6,694 bases of DNA, taken from JAVXTH01 sp036642795. Lineage in GTDB: Bacteria; Bacillota_I; Bacilli_A; Erysipelotrichales; Erysipelotrichaceae. This document shows, in pieces, positions 1 to 5,083 of the stretch. The notes below the pieces were generated by a model. That model was not told where the DNA came from, searched no databases, and saw nothing but the letters and a program-made list of their open reading frames with translations. Location of the stretch: contig JAVXTH010000049.1 in assembly GCA_036642795.1 (NCBI GenBank), forward strand, positions 1 to 6,694, written 5' to 3'. Position 1 is the stretch's first letter, and every line of letters begins with the position of its first letter. A program made the position numbers and the translations under genes.

Positions 1-17
1 CTTTATCTCTTTCTCTT

Positions 18-26
18 ATTCTAACA
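18..26 (-). promoter_or_regulatory. weak candidate extended -10 element leading leftward
   Basis: Read on the minus strand this is TGTTAGAAT, an extended -10 pattern with one mismatch to TATAAT. No convincing -35 box lies at the right distance. It sits beyond the ptsH terminator and could serve a gene to the left of the window. Positions 1-72 are otherwise AT-rich non-coding sequence in which I see no gene. Confidence 0.2.
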
Positions 27-72
27 CAATCTATTAAAAATTAAACATGAGAAACGTTAAATCTAATTATAT

Positions 73-98
73 AAAAAAAGATGGCATATTCTACCATC
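73..98 (-). terminator. intrinsic terminator of ptsH
   Basis: On the minus strand, starting 11 bases beyond the ptsH stop codon, GATGG (98-94) pairs with CCATC (84-80) and is followed directly by seven T (79-73). The stem can extend by two A-T pairs with one bulged G. This fits a Rho-independent terminator closing the yaaA-to-ptsH run. Confidence 0.75.
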
Positions 99-109
99 CT
101 TCATTATGA

Positions 110-376
110 TTATCCGATAATTTTTTGAGCGCGTAATACTTCTTCGATTGCGGCAATCGCTGCATCTTCATCTTCCCCGTTACAAGAAATGGCAATTTCT
201 GATTGCGTAGGAATTCCAAGTGACATAACACCCATGATTGATTTCATATTAACTTCACGGCCTTTGAAAGATACATTGACTTCACATTTGAATTTGCTTG
301 CTGCATTAACTGCCACAGTAGCTGGGCGAGCGTGTAATCCAACAGGATCAATAACGGATACTGTAATTTGTTTCAT
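110..376 (-). CDS. ptsH: phosphocarrier protein HPr of the sugar phosphotransferase system
   Basis: HPr is the small cytosolic carrier that takes phosphate from enzyme I (PEP-dependent) and passes it to sugar-specific EIIA domains. The 88 residues match the family's usual length. The active-site motif GLHARPA places the phosphorylated histidine at His15. The regulatory motif KSIMGVMSLG places Ser46, the HPr kinase/phosphorylase target used for CcpA-linked catabolite control in Bacillota. The ATG has a strong site, AGGAGGG (391-385), eight bases upstream. The gene lies 36 nt behind the DUF523 gene and is followed by a terminator, so ptsI (enzyme I) is not adjacent on its downstream side, unlike the common ptsHI pair. 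A candidate promoter at 415-443 may give it its own transcript. Identification is secure. Confidence 0.97.
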   Translation of the reverse strand: MKQITVSVIDPVGLHARPATVAVNAASKFKCEVNVSFKGREVNMKSIMGVMSLGIPTQSEIAISCNGEDEDAAIAAIEEVLRAQKIIG

Positions 377-412
377 TTTTATAACCCTCCTATATAACTT
401 CTCTTTACTAGT

Positions 413-886
413 CTATTTTAACCCATTTTGGTAACACTTACAATCCCAATCTTTAATATTTTCGTTTTTTAAAAAATCATCACTGTTATAGACAATCCTA
501 CCTTGATCAAGCATCAATTGCGCAAAAACACCATTTCCTTTTATTTTATTGCCCGTAAAAGTTCCATCATAAATAAAACCTTTTCCACAAGATGGTGATC
601 TTGTCTGTAGTATCGCACAATCAATTGCTTCTTGATTCGCAATTTCTAAAGCTTTTTCAGCTCCTCTTTGATATGCTTCACTCACATCGTTTCCTTGTTG
701 ATCTATAACCTTTCCATTGACGATTTCACAACAATTACGCGGGATTGATAAACCACCTAATACTTCTGGACAAACACAAACCACTTGATGATCTTTTAAA
801 AAAGCAATTAAGTTCTCATTTCGATTATTTGTACCATCGTACTTACAATTTCTTCCGATTAAACAAGCGCTTACCATGATTTTCAT
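413..886 (-). CDS. DUF523 family protein, related to TudS thiouracil desulfidase
   Basis: A 157-residue cytosolic protein of the DUF523 (YbbK) family. Family hallmarks appear in order: VSACLIGRNCKYDG at residues 5-18, CPEVLGGLSIPR at 39-50, RSPSCG at 96-101 and YDGTF at 106-110. Characterised members (TudS) are desulfidases of 2-thiouracil that bind a [4Fe-4S] cluster through three conserved cysteines; Cys8, Cys14 and Cys100 are the likely equivalents here. The protein is rich in cysteine (10 in total), including CC at 52-53 and a CKC near the C-terminus beyond the core. I chose the ATG at 886 because it has AAGGAG at 898-893 and gives the family's normal N-terminus; the open frame continues upstream to 934 without family similarity. 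The first 44 nt overlap the end of the LRR gene in another frame. The substrate in this organism is unknown. Confidence 0.88.
   Translation of the reverse strand: MKIMVSACLIGRNCKYDGTNNRNENLIAFLKDHQVVCVCPEVLGGLSIPRNCCEIVNGKVIDQQGNDVSEAYQRGAEKALEIANQEAIDCAILQTRSPSCGKGFIYDGTFTGNKIKGNGVFAQLMLDQGRIVYNSDDFLKNENIKDWDCKCYQNGLK
415..443 (-). promoter_or_regulatory. candidate internal promoter for ptsH
   Basis: On the minus strand TTGTAA (443-438) is followed after 17 bases by TAAAAT (420-415). Both resemble sigma-A boxes (4/6 and 5/6 matches). The -10 box overlaps the stop codon of the DUF523 gene. Transcription would begin near 408 and give ptsH a leader of about 30 nt with its ribosome binding site. 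This is inferred from box matches only; AT-rich DNA gives such matches by chance. Confidence 0.4.
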
Positions 887-1697
887 GTAATTCTCCTTTA
901 CCAATATATAATTCATTCTCAAAGCTTTCATCAATACTCGCTAAGTAATCACTCTCACTTAGAATTAATTCATCTACATAAAACAATTGATCGTAATAAC
1001 AATCTAAATCTTCTTGAATACAATTATCTTTCGTATTTAAATAAATTAAGTTCTTCATTGAATCTAAACCTTTTAATGTAGATAACTTATTTTGTTCTAA
1101 GTTTAAGATACTTAGATTAGCACAAGTAAATAAAGGCTCAATATTAGTGATAAAGTTATCACTCAAATCTAACTCTTCCATTTTAGGACAACGTGTTATA
1201 AAAGAAATATCATGAATTCGATTATGAGCTAAGTTTAAATATTTTAAATTAGGACATTTTTCTAAAAAAGATACATCATTCAAATGACAATAACTAGCTT
1301 CAATGGATTGTAAGTCTTTTAACTTTGCTAGTATTTTAATATCATCCACATCACATGCTTCAATATCTAAATGTTTTAAATGAGGACAATAAGTTAATGC
1401 TGTCACATCATAAATAGGGTTTCCCATTAATACTAGTTTTTCTAAATTGGGTACATATTTTAGTTCTTCAATCTTAAGTAAGCTTGTTTGAGCTAAAGCT
1501 AAGGTACTTAAATTAGGGAAGAATTCTAAGAAGGATAAATCTTTTAAAGGCATATTAAAAATAGCTAACTTATCAACTTTCGCAAGTTCCTTCGCTTTTA
1601 GTTTCTTATGAAAGATACCTTTTCCATAACGTTTAAGTAATAGATCATAAACATTAGGATCTTGAATACCATTTTTTCCTTGGATTATTTCTTTCAT
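843..1697 (-). CDS. cytosolic leucine-rich-repeat protein
   Basis: A 284-residue protein built mainly of about eight tandem 22-residue leucine-rich repeats of the SDS22/internalin-like type, from about residue 38 to 236. Typical units read (C)PNLKYLNLAHNRIHDISFI; the PNL-type positions fall at residues 61, 83, 105, 149 and 171, with variant units at 127, 193 and 215. It has no signal peptide, transmembrane segment or LPXTG anchor, so it should be intracellular, unlike true internalins. About 37 charged residues precede the repeats and a cap plus a basic tail (KRLFNRKK) follows. I chose the ATG at 1697 because AAGGTGAG (1709-1702) is well spaced from it; a GTG at 1706 is in frame but lies inside that site. 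The start nearly touches the yaaA stop, which suggests coupling. LRRs bind proteins; the partner is unknown. Confidence 0.85.
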   Translation of the reverse strand: MKEIIQGKNGIQDPNVYDLLLKRYGKGIFHKKLKAKELAKVDKLAIFNMPLKDLSFLEFFPNLSTLALAQTSLLKIEELKYVPNLEKLVLMGNPIYDVTALTYCPHLKHLDIEACDVDDIKILAKLKDLQSIEASYCHLNDVSFLEKCPNLKYLNLAHNRIHDISFITRCPKMEELDLSDNFITNIEPLFTCANLSILNLEQNKLSTLKGLDSMKNLIYLNTKDNCIQEDLDCYYDQLFYVDELILSESDYLASIDESFENELYIGKGELHENHGKRLFNRKKL

Positions 1698-1701
1698 TAC
1701 T

Positions 1702-1709
1702 CTCACCTT
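1702..1709 (-). promoter_or_regulatory. ribosome binding site deciding the LRR gene start
   Basis: AAGGTGAG on the minus strand overlaps the yaaA stop codon (TAA at 1710-1708) and sits four bases before the ATG at 1697. It favours that ATG over the in-frame GTG at 1706, which falls within the site itself. Confidence 0.6.
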
Positions 1710-2433
1710 ATCTTACAAACATATAATATTGATCGTTTGATTTTTCTGTGTTTAATTGATAACCAAGTTCTTTAAATTCTTTGATTTGTTCTTTCTGTTT
1801 AATTTTATTCTTAATTAACCAGTGTACCATCGTACCTCTTGCTACTTTAACCATTGTAGAGATTGCTTTATATTGATTATTTCGTAGTTCATAAAATTCA
1901 ATTCTTACATAGTTGGACAACTCTTCGTGATGAATTACTTTGCTGTATTCAATCGAAGCTAAATCAATGATTGTTTCCTTCATTAATTCTGGTTTTAATG
2001 GTTCCTTCCAAAACTCATACAAGTTAAGATAAGGATGAATCGAAAGCGGTGCCTGCATCTCTAAGCGATAAGGATAGATTGCATCAAGGGGAGCAAGAAG
2101 TCCATAAACAGCCGATAAGATACGCAAATGAGCTTGTGCATACAGTAGATCGTCTTGATCAAAGGATAAAGGATGAATCGCTTTATACTGAAGACCATGA
2201 TAAGCAAATAAGGCAGGAATGCCATATTCATCAAAGGCAAAATCTCGATAGTTTAATAAACTCTTCATCGTTAATCGATCACTTGTTTTACATAGTTTCT
2301 TTAGTTCATCAAAAGATAATTTTTTCATTTCCGTTACAATTACTTTACTAAGATCAAGATAAAGCGGTTTGTATGTTTCTCCATCATAAGTAAAATCCCG
2401 GATTGTTTTAGCTGGAGAGATTAATATTTTCAA
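1708..2433 (-). CDS. yaaA: YaaA family peroxide stress protein (UPF0246/DUF328)
   Basis: A 241-residue YaaA homologue, close to the usual length of about 250. YaaA in Escherichia coli lowers free intracellular iron during hydrogen peroxide stress and so limits Fenton damage; its fold belongs to a DNA-binding-type family. Recognisable blocks: the N-terminal KILISPAKT, then YHGLQYKAI, LRILSAVYGLLAPLDAIYPYRLEM-like sequence mid-protein, ASIEYSKVI, KVARGTMVHWLI and a C-terminal GYQLN...YYMFVR. I chose the TTG at 2433: it gives the canonical M-K-I-L-I-S-P-A-K-T start and has AAGGAAGTGA five bases upstream. A GTG at 2442 is in frame and adds three residues but lies inside that site. It is the first gene of the leftward run and has a candidate promoter at 2455-2483. 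Its physiological role here is inferred from the family. Confidence 0.92.
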   Translation of the reverse strand: MKILISPAKTIRDFTYDGETYKPLYLDLSKVIVTEMKKLSFDELKKLCKTSDRLTMKSLLNYRDFAFDEYGIPALFAYHGLQYKAIHPLSFDQDDLLYAQAHLRILSAVYGLLAPLDAIYPYRLEMQAPLSIHPYLNLYEFWKEPLKPELMKETIIDLASIEYSKVIHHEELSNYVRIEFYELRNNQYKAISTMVKVARGTMVHWLIKNKIKQKEQIKEFKELGYQLNTEKSNDQYYMFVR

Positions 2434-2438
2434 TGCAT

Positions 2439-2448
2439 TCACTTCCTT
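2439..2448 (-). promoter_or_regulatory. ribosome binding site supporting a TTG start for yaaA
   Basis: AAGGAAGTGA on the minus strand matches nine of ten bases of the ideal AAGGAGGTGA. It lies five bases before TTG (2433-2431). The GTG at 2442-2440 is part of the site, so TTG is the better start. Confidence 0.6.
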
Positions 2449-2454
2449 TTATTT

Positions 2455-2483
2455 ATTATACATGAATTTAGATATAAATTGAA
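2455..2483 (-). promoter_or_regulatory. candidate promoter for yaaA and its operon
   Basis: On the minus strand a perfect TATAAT (2460-2455) lies 17 bases behind a weak -35 box TTCAAT (2483-2478). It is seven bases ahead of the yaaA ribosome binding site, which leaves a very short leader. Confidence 0.5.
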
Positions 2484-2498
2484 TGAATATGATATGAT
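2469..2498 (+). promoter_or_regulatory. candidate promoter for the tRNA-binding protein gene
   Basis: Two overlapping TATGAT copies (2488-2493 and 2493-2498) are good -10 candidates on the plus strand. TAGATA at 2469-2474 is a possible -35 box 18 bases before the second copy. The strong site AAGGAGGT (2508-2515) and ATG (2522) follow at once. The region interleaves with the opposite yaaA promoter. Confidence 0.4.
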
Positions 2499-2521
2499 GA
2501 TGAATATAAGGAGGTATTTAA

Positions 2522-2872
2522 ATGCCATTAAAAATAAAAGATCCAATTAGCTTTGATGTTCTAAATCAAATTGATGTACGAGTTGGGGAAATTTTAAGCG
2601 TTGAAAATGTTCCTGACTCTAGAAAGCTATGTCAGTTGCTTGTTGACTTTGGAGATTTTCAAAGAACAATCTTATGTGGGATTCAACAAGAACGAGAAAA
2701 CCCAAAAGAAATTGAAGGAAAACAAGCTTTATTCGTTGTGAACTTAGCACCTCGTAAAATGGCTGGAATTATGTCAGAGGGCATTATGTATGACATTGGT
2801 TATGAAGATGGTATTGTACCAGTCCTTGCGATACCAGAGTTTAAAGTTCCAAACGGAACACGTTTAGGCTAA
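2522..2872 (+). CDS. small tRNA-binding domain protein (EMAP-II/CsaA/MetRS C-terminal type)
   Basis: A 116-residue stand-alone OB-fold tRNA-binding domain (the Arc1p/EMAP-II type also found at the C-terminus of bacterial methionyl-tRNA synthetase and in the chaperone-like CsaA). Visible landmarks are the opening ISFDVLNQIDVRVG (9-22), DSRKL (32-36), the strand LLVDFGDFQRTILCGI (39-54), the conserved VVNLAPRKMAGIMSEG (72-87) and the closing VPNGTRLG. NLAPRKM is closer to the MetRS C-terminal version than to CsaA, which has NFPPR. I therefore give no gene symbol. It probably binds structured RNA such as tRNA in the cytosol, possibly as a dimer, as is known for the family. It is the only plus-strand gene, is diverged from yaaA, and has a strong ribosome binding site and a hairpin terminator right behind its stop. 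Confidence 0.88.
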   Translation: MPLKIKDPISFDVLNQIDVRVGEILSVENVPDSRKLCQLLVDFGDFQRTILCGIQQERENPKEIEGKQALFVVNLAPRKMAGIMSEGIMYDIGYEDGIVPVLAIPEFKVPNGTRLG

Positions 2873-2877
2873 AACAT

Positions 2878-2908
2878 AAGTTACGCTTACTAGCGTAACT
2901 TTTCTTCT
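2878..2908. terminator. bidirectional hairpin terminator between convergent genes
   Basis: AAGTTACGC (2878-2886) and GCGTAACTT (2893-2901) form a perfect nine-pair stem with a six-base loop. On the plus strand it is followed by a T-rich tail (TTCTTCT, 2902-2908) and terminates the tRNA-binding gene. On the minus strand the stem is followed by ATGTTTT and can end the zinc-ribbon gene, whose last codons and stop codon form the right arm and loop. Confidence 0.8.
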
Positions 2909-3090
2909 GCTTTTTCATACCATATATAATCACAATCGTTGCACATGTTGCGTATCAAGACTGCTTCTTGATACTCTTTATGCAAACACTTTGCAACGCC
3001 CGTTTTTAATTTATGTTCCCAAGTTAAATAATTACTTCGCTTAACATTGCTTGAACCACAGTTTGGACAAAAAGTTACTTGCTTACTCAT
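2890..3090 (-). CDS. small zinc-ribbon protein, function unknown
   Basis: A 66-residue protein with two cysteine pairs, C8-P-N-C11-G near the N-terminus and C50-N-D-C53 near the C-terminus, the pattern of a four-cysteine zinc ribbon. The 38 residues between them are longer than in minimal ribbons and include W24, H26, C35 and H37. There is no signal peptide or membrane segment. I chose the ATG at 3090, which puts the first CxxC just behind the start; the open frame runs up to 3126 but that part lies over the upstream gene and adds an unlikely N-terminus. The start overlaps the previous stop (ATGAGTAA, 8 nt) and there is only a weak GAGAG in front, so translation is probably coupled. The stop lies in the loop of the terminator hairpin. 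I do not recognise a characterised family; nucleic-acid or protein binding is only a guess. Confidence 0.7.
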   Translation of the reverse strand: MSKQVTFCPNCGSSNVKRSNYLTWEHKLKTGVAKCLHKEYQEAVLIRNMCNDCDYIWYEKAEEKLR

Positions 3091-3799
3091 AAATAATCTC
3101 TCGATTACAGTAATAATCATATTCACTTTGGCTAATATAACCTTGTTTTAAGTAACATTGAAGTTCATTTATGCGGTTGGCTGTTTTAATTGAATCACTT
3201 AATAAATATGAGCTATTTTTATAACTTGTTTTATCAAGTTGATCCTTTAGTTCTTTCCCATATTCAATGGTGGCATGATACGCCAAATAAGCATTCAATA
3301 ACATCGTTATCAATCTAGTATATTTAACTTGTTTATAATTTTTTAAAGCGGTCTTGACTCCAAGCAATGTGCCATCTTTAAAAATGGTAATCGCAATATT
3401 AGAACCAAGCATCATCCAAAGTAATAATTCTAATTGTTCTTCTTCGCTGTCTAGCAAGTCTCTAGCCCCATACAAGTATAATAATTCTTGAACAAGTTGA
3501 AGCATATTAATTTCATAACTAATCCCTTCCACCATCAAACAAGGTACCATGCTTTTACCTTGAACAACACCACTGATCATTGCTAGCGATGCCGCTTTAT
3601 AAGCATGGCGTTTCATGCACTTTAAAGCTAGTTCTTCCATAAGGGTAGCGCTAATGCCTGCTTGCTTTGGCGTTGTTTGAAGAGCTTTTTCAAGGATGGA
3701 TGAAGTAACATATGGCTTAAGTAGTTTGCTTAAAAACACTTCGCGATCCAATCGAATATTTTTGTTTTTTAATAAATCACAAGCAGCTTTTGTTTCCAT
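3083..3799 (-). CDS. conserved hypothetical protein, EcsC-like N-terminal part with SHOCT-like tail
   Basis: A 238-residue mostly helical protein without a signal peptide. Residues 16-50 (RLDREVFLSKLL, then ILEKALQTTPKQAGIS) and 105-115 (ELLYLYGARDL) resemble, from memory, a family of Bacillota proteins annotated as EcsC-like, whose members carry IDREEFL...AI.T.PAQAGIS and LAYLYGW. The glycine-rich hydrophobic stretch typical of that family is poorly kept here (about 72-95). Hydrophobic runs at 122-140 and 162-178 could be buried helices or weak membrane contacts. The end (211-231, NELQCYLKQGYISQSEYDYY) resembles a SHOCT-type short C-terminal domain. The start has GAGGTGA (3810-3804), which overlaps the rlmH stop codon, nine bases separating the genes. 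It sits between rlmH and the zinc-ribbon gene. Function unknown; the family link needs a profile search. Confidence 0.75.
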   Translation of the reverse strand: METKAACDLLKNKNIRLDREVFLSKLLKPYVTSSILEKALQTTPKQAGISATLMEELALKCMKRHAYKAASLAMISGVVQGKSMVPCLMVEGISYEINMLQLVQELLYLYGARDLLDSEEEQLELLLWMMLGSNIAITIFKDGTLLGVKTALKNYKQVKYTRLITMLLNAYLAYHATIEYGKELKDQLDKTSYKNSSYLLSDSIKTANRINELQCYLKQGYISQSEYDYYCNREIIYE

Positions 3800-3808
3800 A
3801 AGTTCACC

Positions 3809-4285
3809 TCATTTATGATAGGGTTCATGATGAATAATTTTATAACTACGATAAATCTGTTCTAATATTAATACTCTTACCATTTGATGAGTAAAAGTTA
3901 AATCCGATATTTTCCATCTAAAATTAGCTCTTTGAATAAGCGCTTCACTGAGCCCTAAAGAACCACCAATTACAAACGTTATATCACTACTATGATAACT
4001 TCGAATGTTTTCAAGTTTATCACTAAATGCTTCACTGCTTAATTCAGTACCTTTTAAATCTAATAATATCAAATAGTCTTGATCCTTTACTTTTGAAAGA
4101 ATTCGATCGCCTTCAATTTGTTTCACAATCGTATTTTGAGCCTCACTATTACTTTGAGGAGCTTGCTCATCATTTACTTCAATAATGGAAAGTTTTGTAT
4201 AAGGACGAAGTCTTTTTTCATATTCTTCCACTAATGAAATCAATGCTTTTTCTTTGCATTTTCCAACAACAACTAATTTTATCAT
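3809..4285 (-). CDS. rlmH: 23S rRNA (pseudouridine-1915-N3)-methyltransferase RlmH
   Basis: RlmH is a SPOUT-class, SAM-dependent enzyme that methylates N3 of pseudouridine 1915 in helix 69 of 23S rRNA, acting on assembled 70S ribosomes in the cytosol. The 158 residues equal the family's usual length. The N-terminus MIKLVVVGK, the central LLDLKGTELSSEAF (74-87), the SAM-loop VIGGSLGLS (105-113) and the C-terminal knot FTHQMVRVLILEQIYRSYKI followed by HHEPYHK are all intact. The ATG at 4285 has AGGAG (4296-4292) six bases upstream. It follows walJ, as in many Bacillota (htrA, which often lies between them, is absent), but a strong terminator separates the two and a candidate promoter overlaps that junction. 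Identification is secure. Confidence 0.97.
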   Translation of the reverse strand: MIKLVVVGKCKEKALISLVEEYEKRLRPYTKLSIIEVNDEQAPQSNSEAQNTIVKQIEGDRILSKVKDQDYLILLDLKGTELSSEAFSDKLENIRSYHSSDITFVIGGSLGLSEALIQRANFRWKISDLTFTHQMVRVLILEQIYRSYKIIHHEPYHK

Positions 4286-4296
4286 GGCTTTCTCCT

Positions 4297-4325
4297 AAAA
4301 AATGGATGATGCCTTAGCATCACCC
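4297..4325 (-). terminator. intrinsic terminator between walJ and rlmH
   Basis: On the minus strand GGGTGATGC (4325-4317) pairs over nine positions, one a G-U, with GCATCATCC (4312-4304) around a TAAG loop. An A and six T (4303-4297) follow. The T run ends next to the rlmH ribosome binding site AGGAG. It lies eight bases behind the walJ stop and should stop or attenuate readthrough into rlmH. Confidence 0.8.
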
Positions 4326-4327
4326 AT

Positions 4328-4356
4328 ATTATACTACGAATCGCTTTCCCCACCAA
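4328..4356 (-). promoter_or_regulatory. candidate promoter for rlmH and the genes behind it
   Basis: On the minus strand TTGGTG (4356-4351) is followed after exactly 17 bases by a perfect TATAAT (4333-4328). The -10 box abuts the walJ stop codon TAG. Transcription would start near 4321, inside the first arm of the terminator hairpin, so the new RNA would lack part of the stem. Confidence 0.45.
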
Positions 4357-5083
4357 TATAAATACCAAATTGTTGGGCTGCATATAATTTAATTTTATCA
4401 CAATTAACATGATTACTTGTCAATATTGTTTGTAAGGTTTCCATTGCTAATGCACGTGTATTTCCTTCTTGAGAGATATGCGCTAATACAATTTCTTTGG
4501 TTTTATCTCCCATTACTTCCACAATCATATTGGCAGCAACCTCATTACATAAATGACCACTATCATTAATAATGCGTTGTTTTAAATAGATTGGACGGTT
4601 GGTTTGCATTAACATTTCAATGTCATGATTACTTTCAATAATATAGTAATCAGCATTTTTTATGTATTGCTTAACTTCTTCTTTAATATAACCGGTATCG
4701 GTAATATAAACCATTTTCTTATCTTCCCATGTTAAGACATAACCAACTGTATTCTGTGCATCATGTGACATTGGTAGAACCAATACATGAATATGATTGA
4801 TATCAAATTCTTCATATGGATTAATTTTAGTAAGAAAATGGGTTTCAAGTTCAATCGAAGCATAAGTAGGAATTTGATCAAACATCTTTAACTGTGAAAT
4901 ATGATCACTATGACCATGAGTAATTAACAAACCATCTAAATGATGATAATCAAAATTAATTTCATTAAAACATTGCGTTAAATATCTCTTTGTTGAACCA
5001 CAATCAATTACAATTCTACTATCTGCTGCTTCTATTACACAACAATTACCTTTGGATCCACTTGCTAATAAGGCATAACTCAT
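4334..5083 (-). CDS. walJ: WalJ/YycJ family metallo-beta-lactamase-fold hydrolase
   Basis: A 249-residue metallo-beta-lactamase-fold protein of the YycJ/WalJ family, cytosolic. The first motif ASGSKGN (7-13) and the metal motif THGHSDH give His56, His58, Asp60 and His61. Further ligand or family positions are SHDA (106-109), ITDTGY (127-132), ESNHD (150-154), SGHL (175-178) and AHIS (201-204). Family members are proposed to be phosphodiesterases or exonucleases acting on nucleic acid; in Bacillus and Staphylococcus the gene belongs to the WalRK cell-wall regulon locus, and loss affects DNA replication/wall coordination. The exact substrate is not settled. The ATG overlaps the TGA of the M23 gene (ATGA), and no Shine-Dalgarno site is visible in front, so translation is probably coupled to it. 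A terminator follows at once. Confidence 0.93.
   Translation of the reverse strand: MSYALLASGSKGNCCVIEAADSRIVIDCGSTKRYLTQCFNEINFDYHHLDGLLITHGHSDHISQLKMFDQIPTYASIELETHFLTKINPYEEFDINHIHVLVLPMSHDAQNTVGYVLTWEDKKMVYITDTGYIKEEVKQYIKNADYYIIESNHDIEMLMQTNRPIYLKQRIINDSGHLCNEVAANMIVEVMGDKTKEIVLAHISQEGNTRALAMETLQTILTSNHVNCDKIKLYAAQQFGIYIGGESDS

Noticed and set aside
189..434. Open frame on the plus strand across ptsH
   Set aside because: It is antisense to an unmistakable HPr gene, has no ribosome binding site and no family-like sequence.
887..934. N-terminal extension of the DUF523 protein to position 934
   Set aside because: It lies inside the LRR gene, has no good ribosome binding site and adds residues foreign to the family; the ATG at 886 fits both criteria.
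1100..1560. Regular 66-bp repeats considered as a CRISPR or tandem DNA repeat
   Set aside because: The period matches 22-codon leucine-rich repeats, the bases diverge between units, and the frame stays open throughout.
2049..2351. Open frame on the plus strand inside yaaA
   Set aside because: It is antisense to conserved YaaA motifs, and its composition looks like a shadow frame.
2449..2521. Search for a PerR or Fur operator ahead of yaaA
   Set aside because: AT-rich stretches are present, but no palindrome close to either consensus was found.
3091..3126. N-terminal extension of the zinc-ribbon protein to position 3126
   Set aside because: It overlaps the upstream coding end and puts an unlikely hydrophobic lead before the first CxxC; the ATG at 3090 gives a normal coupled start.
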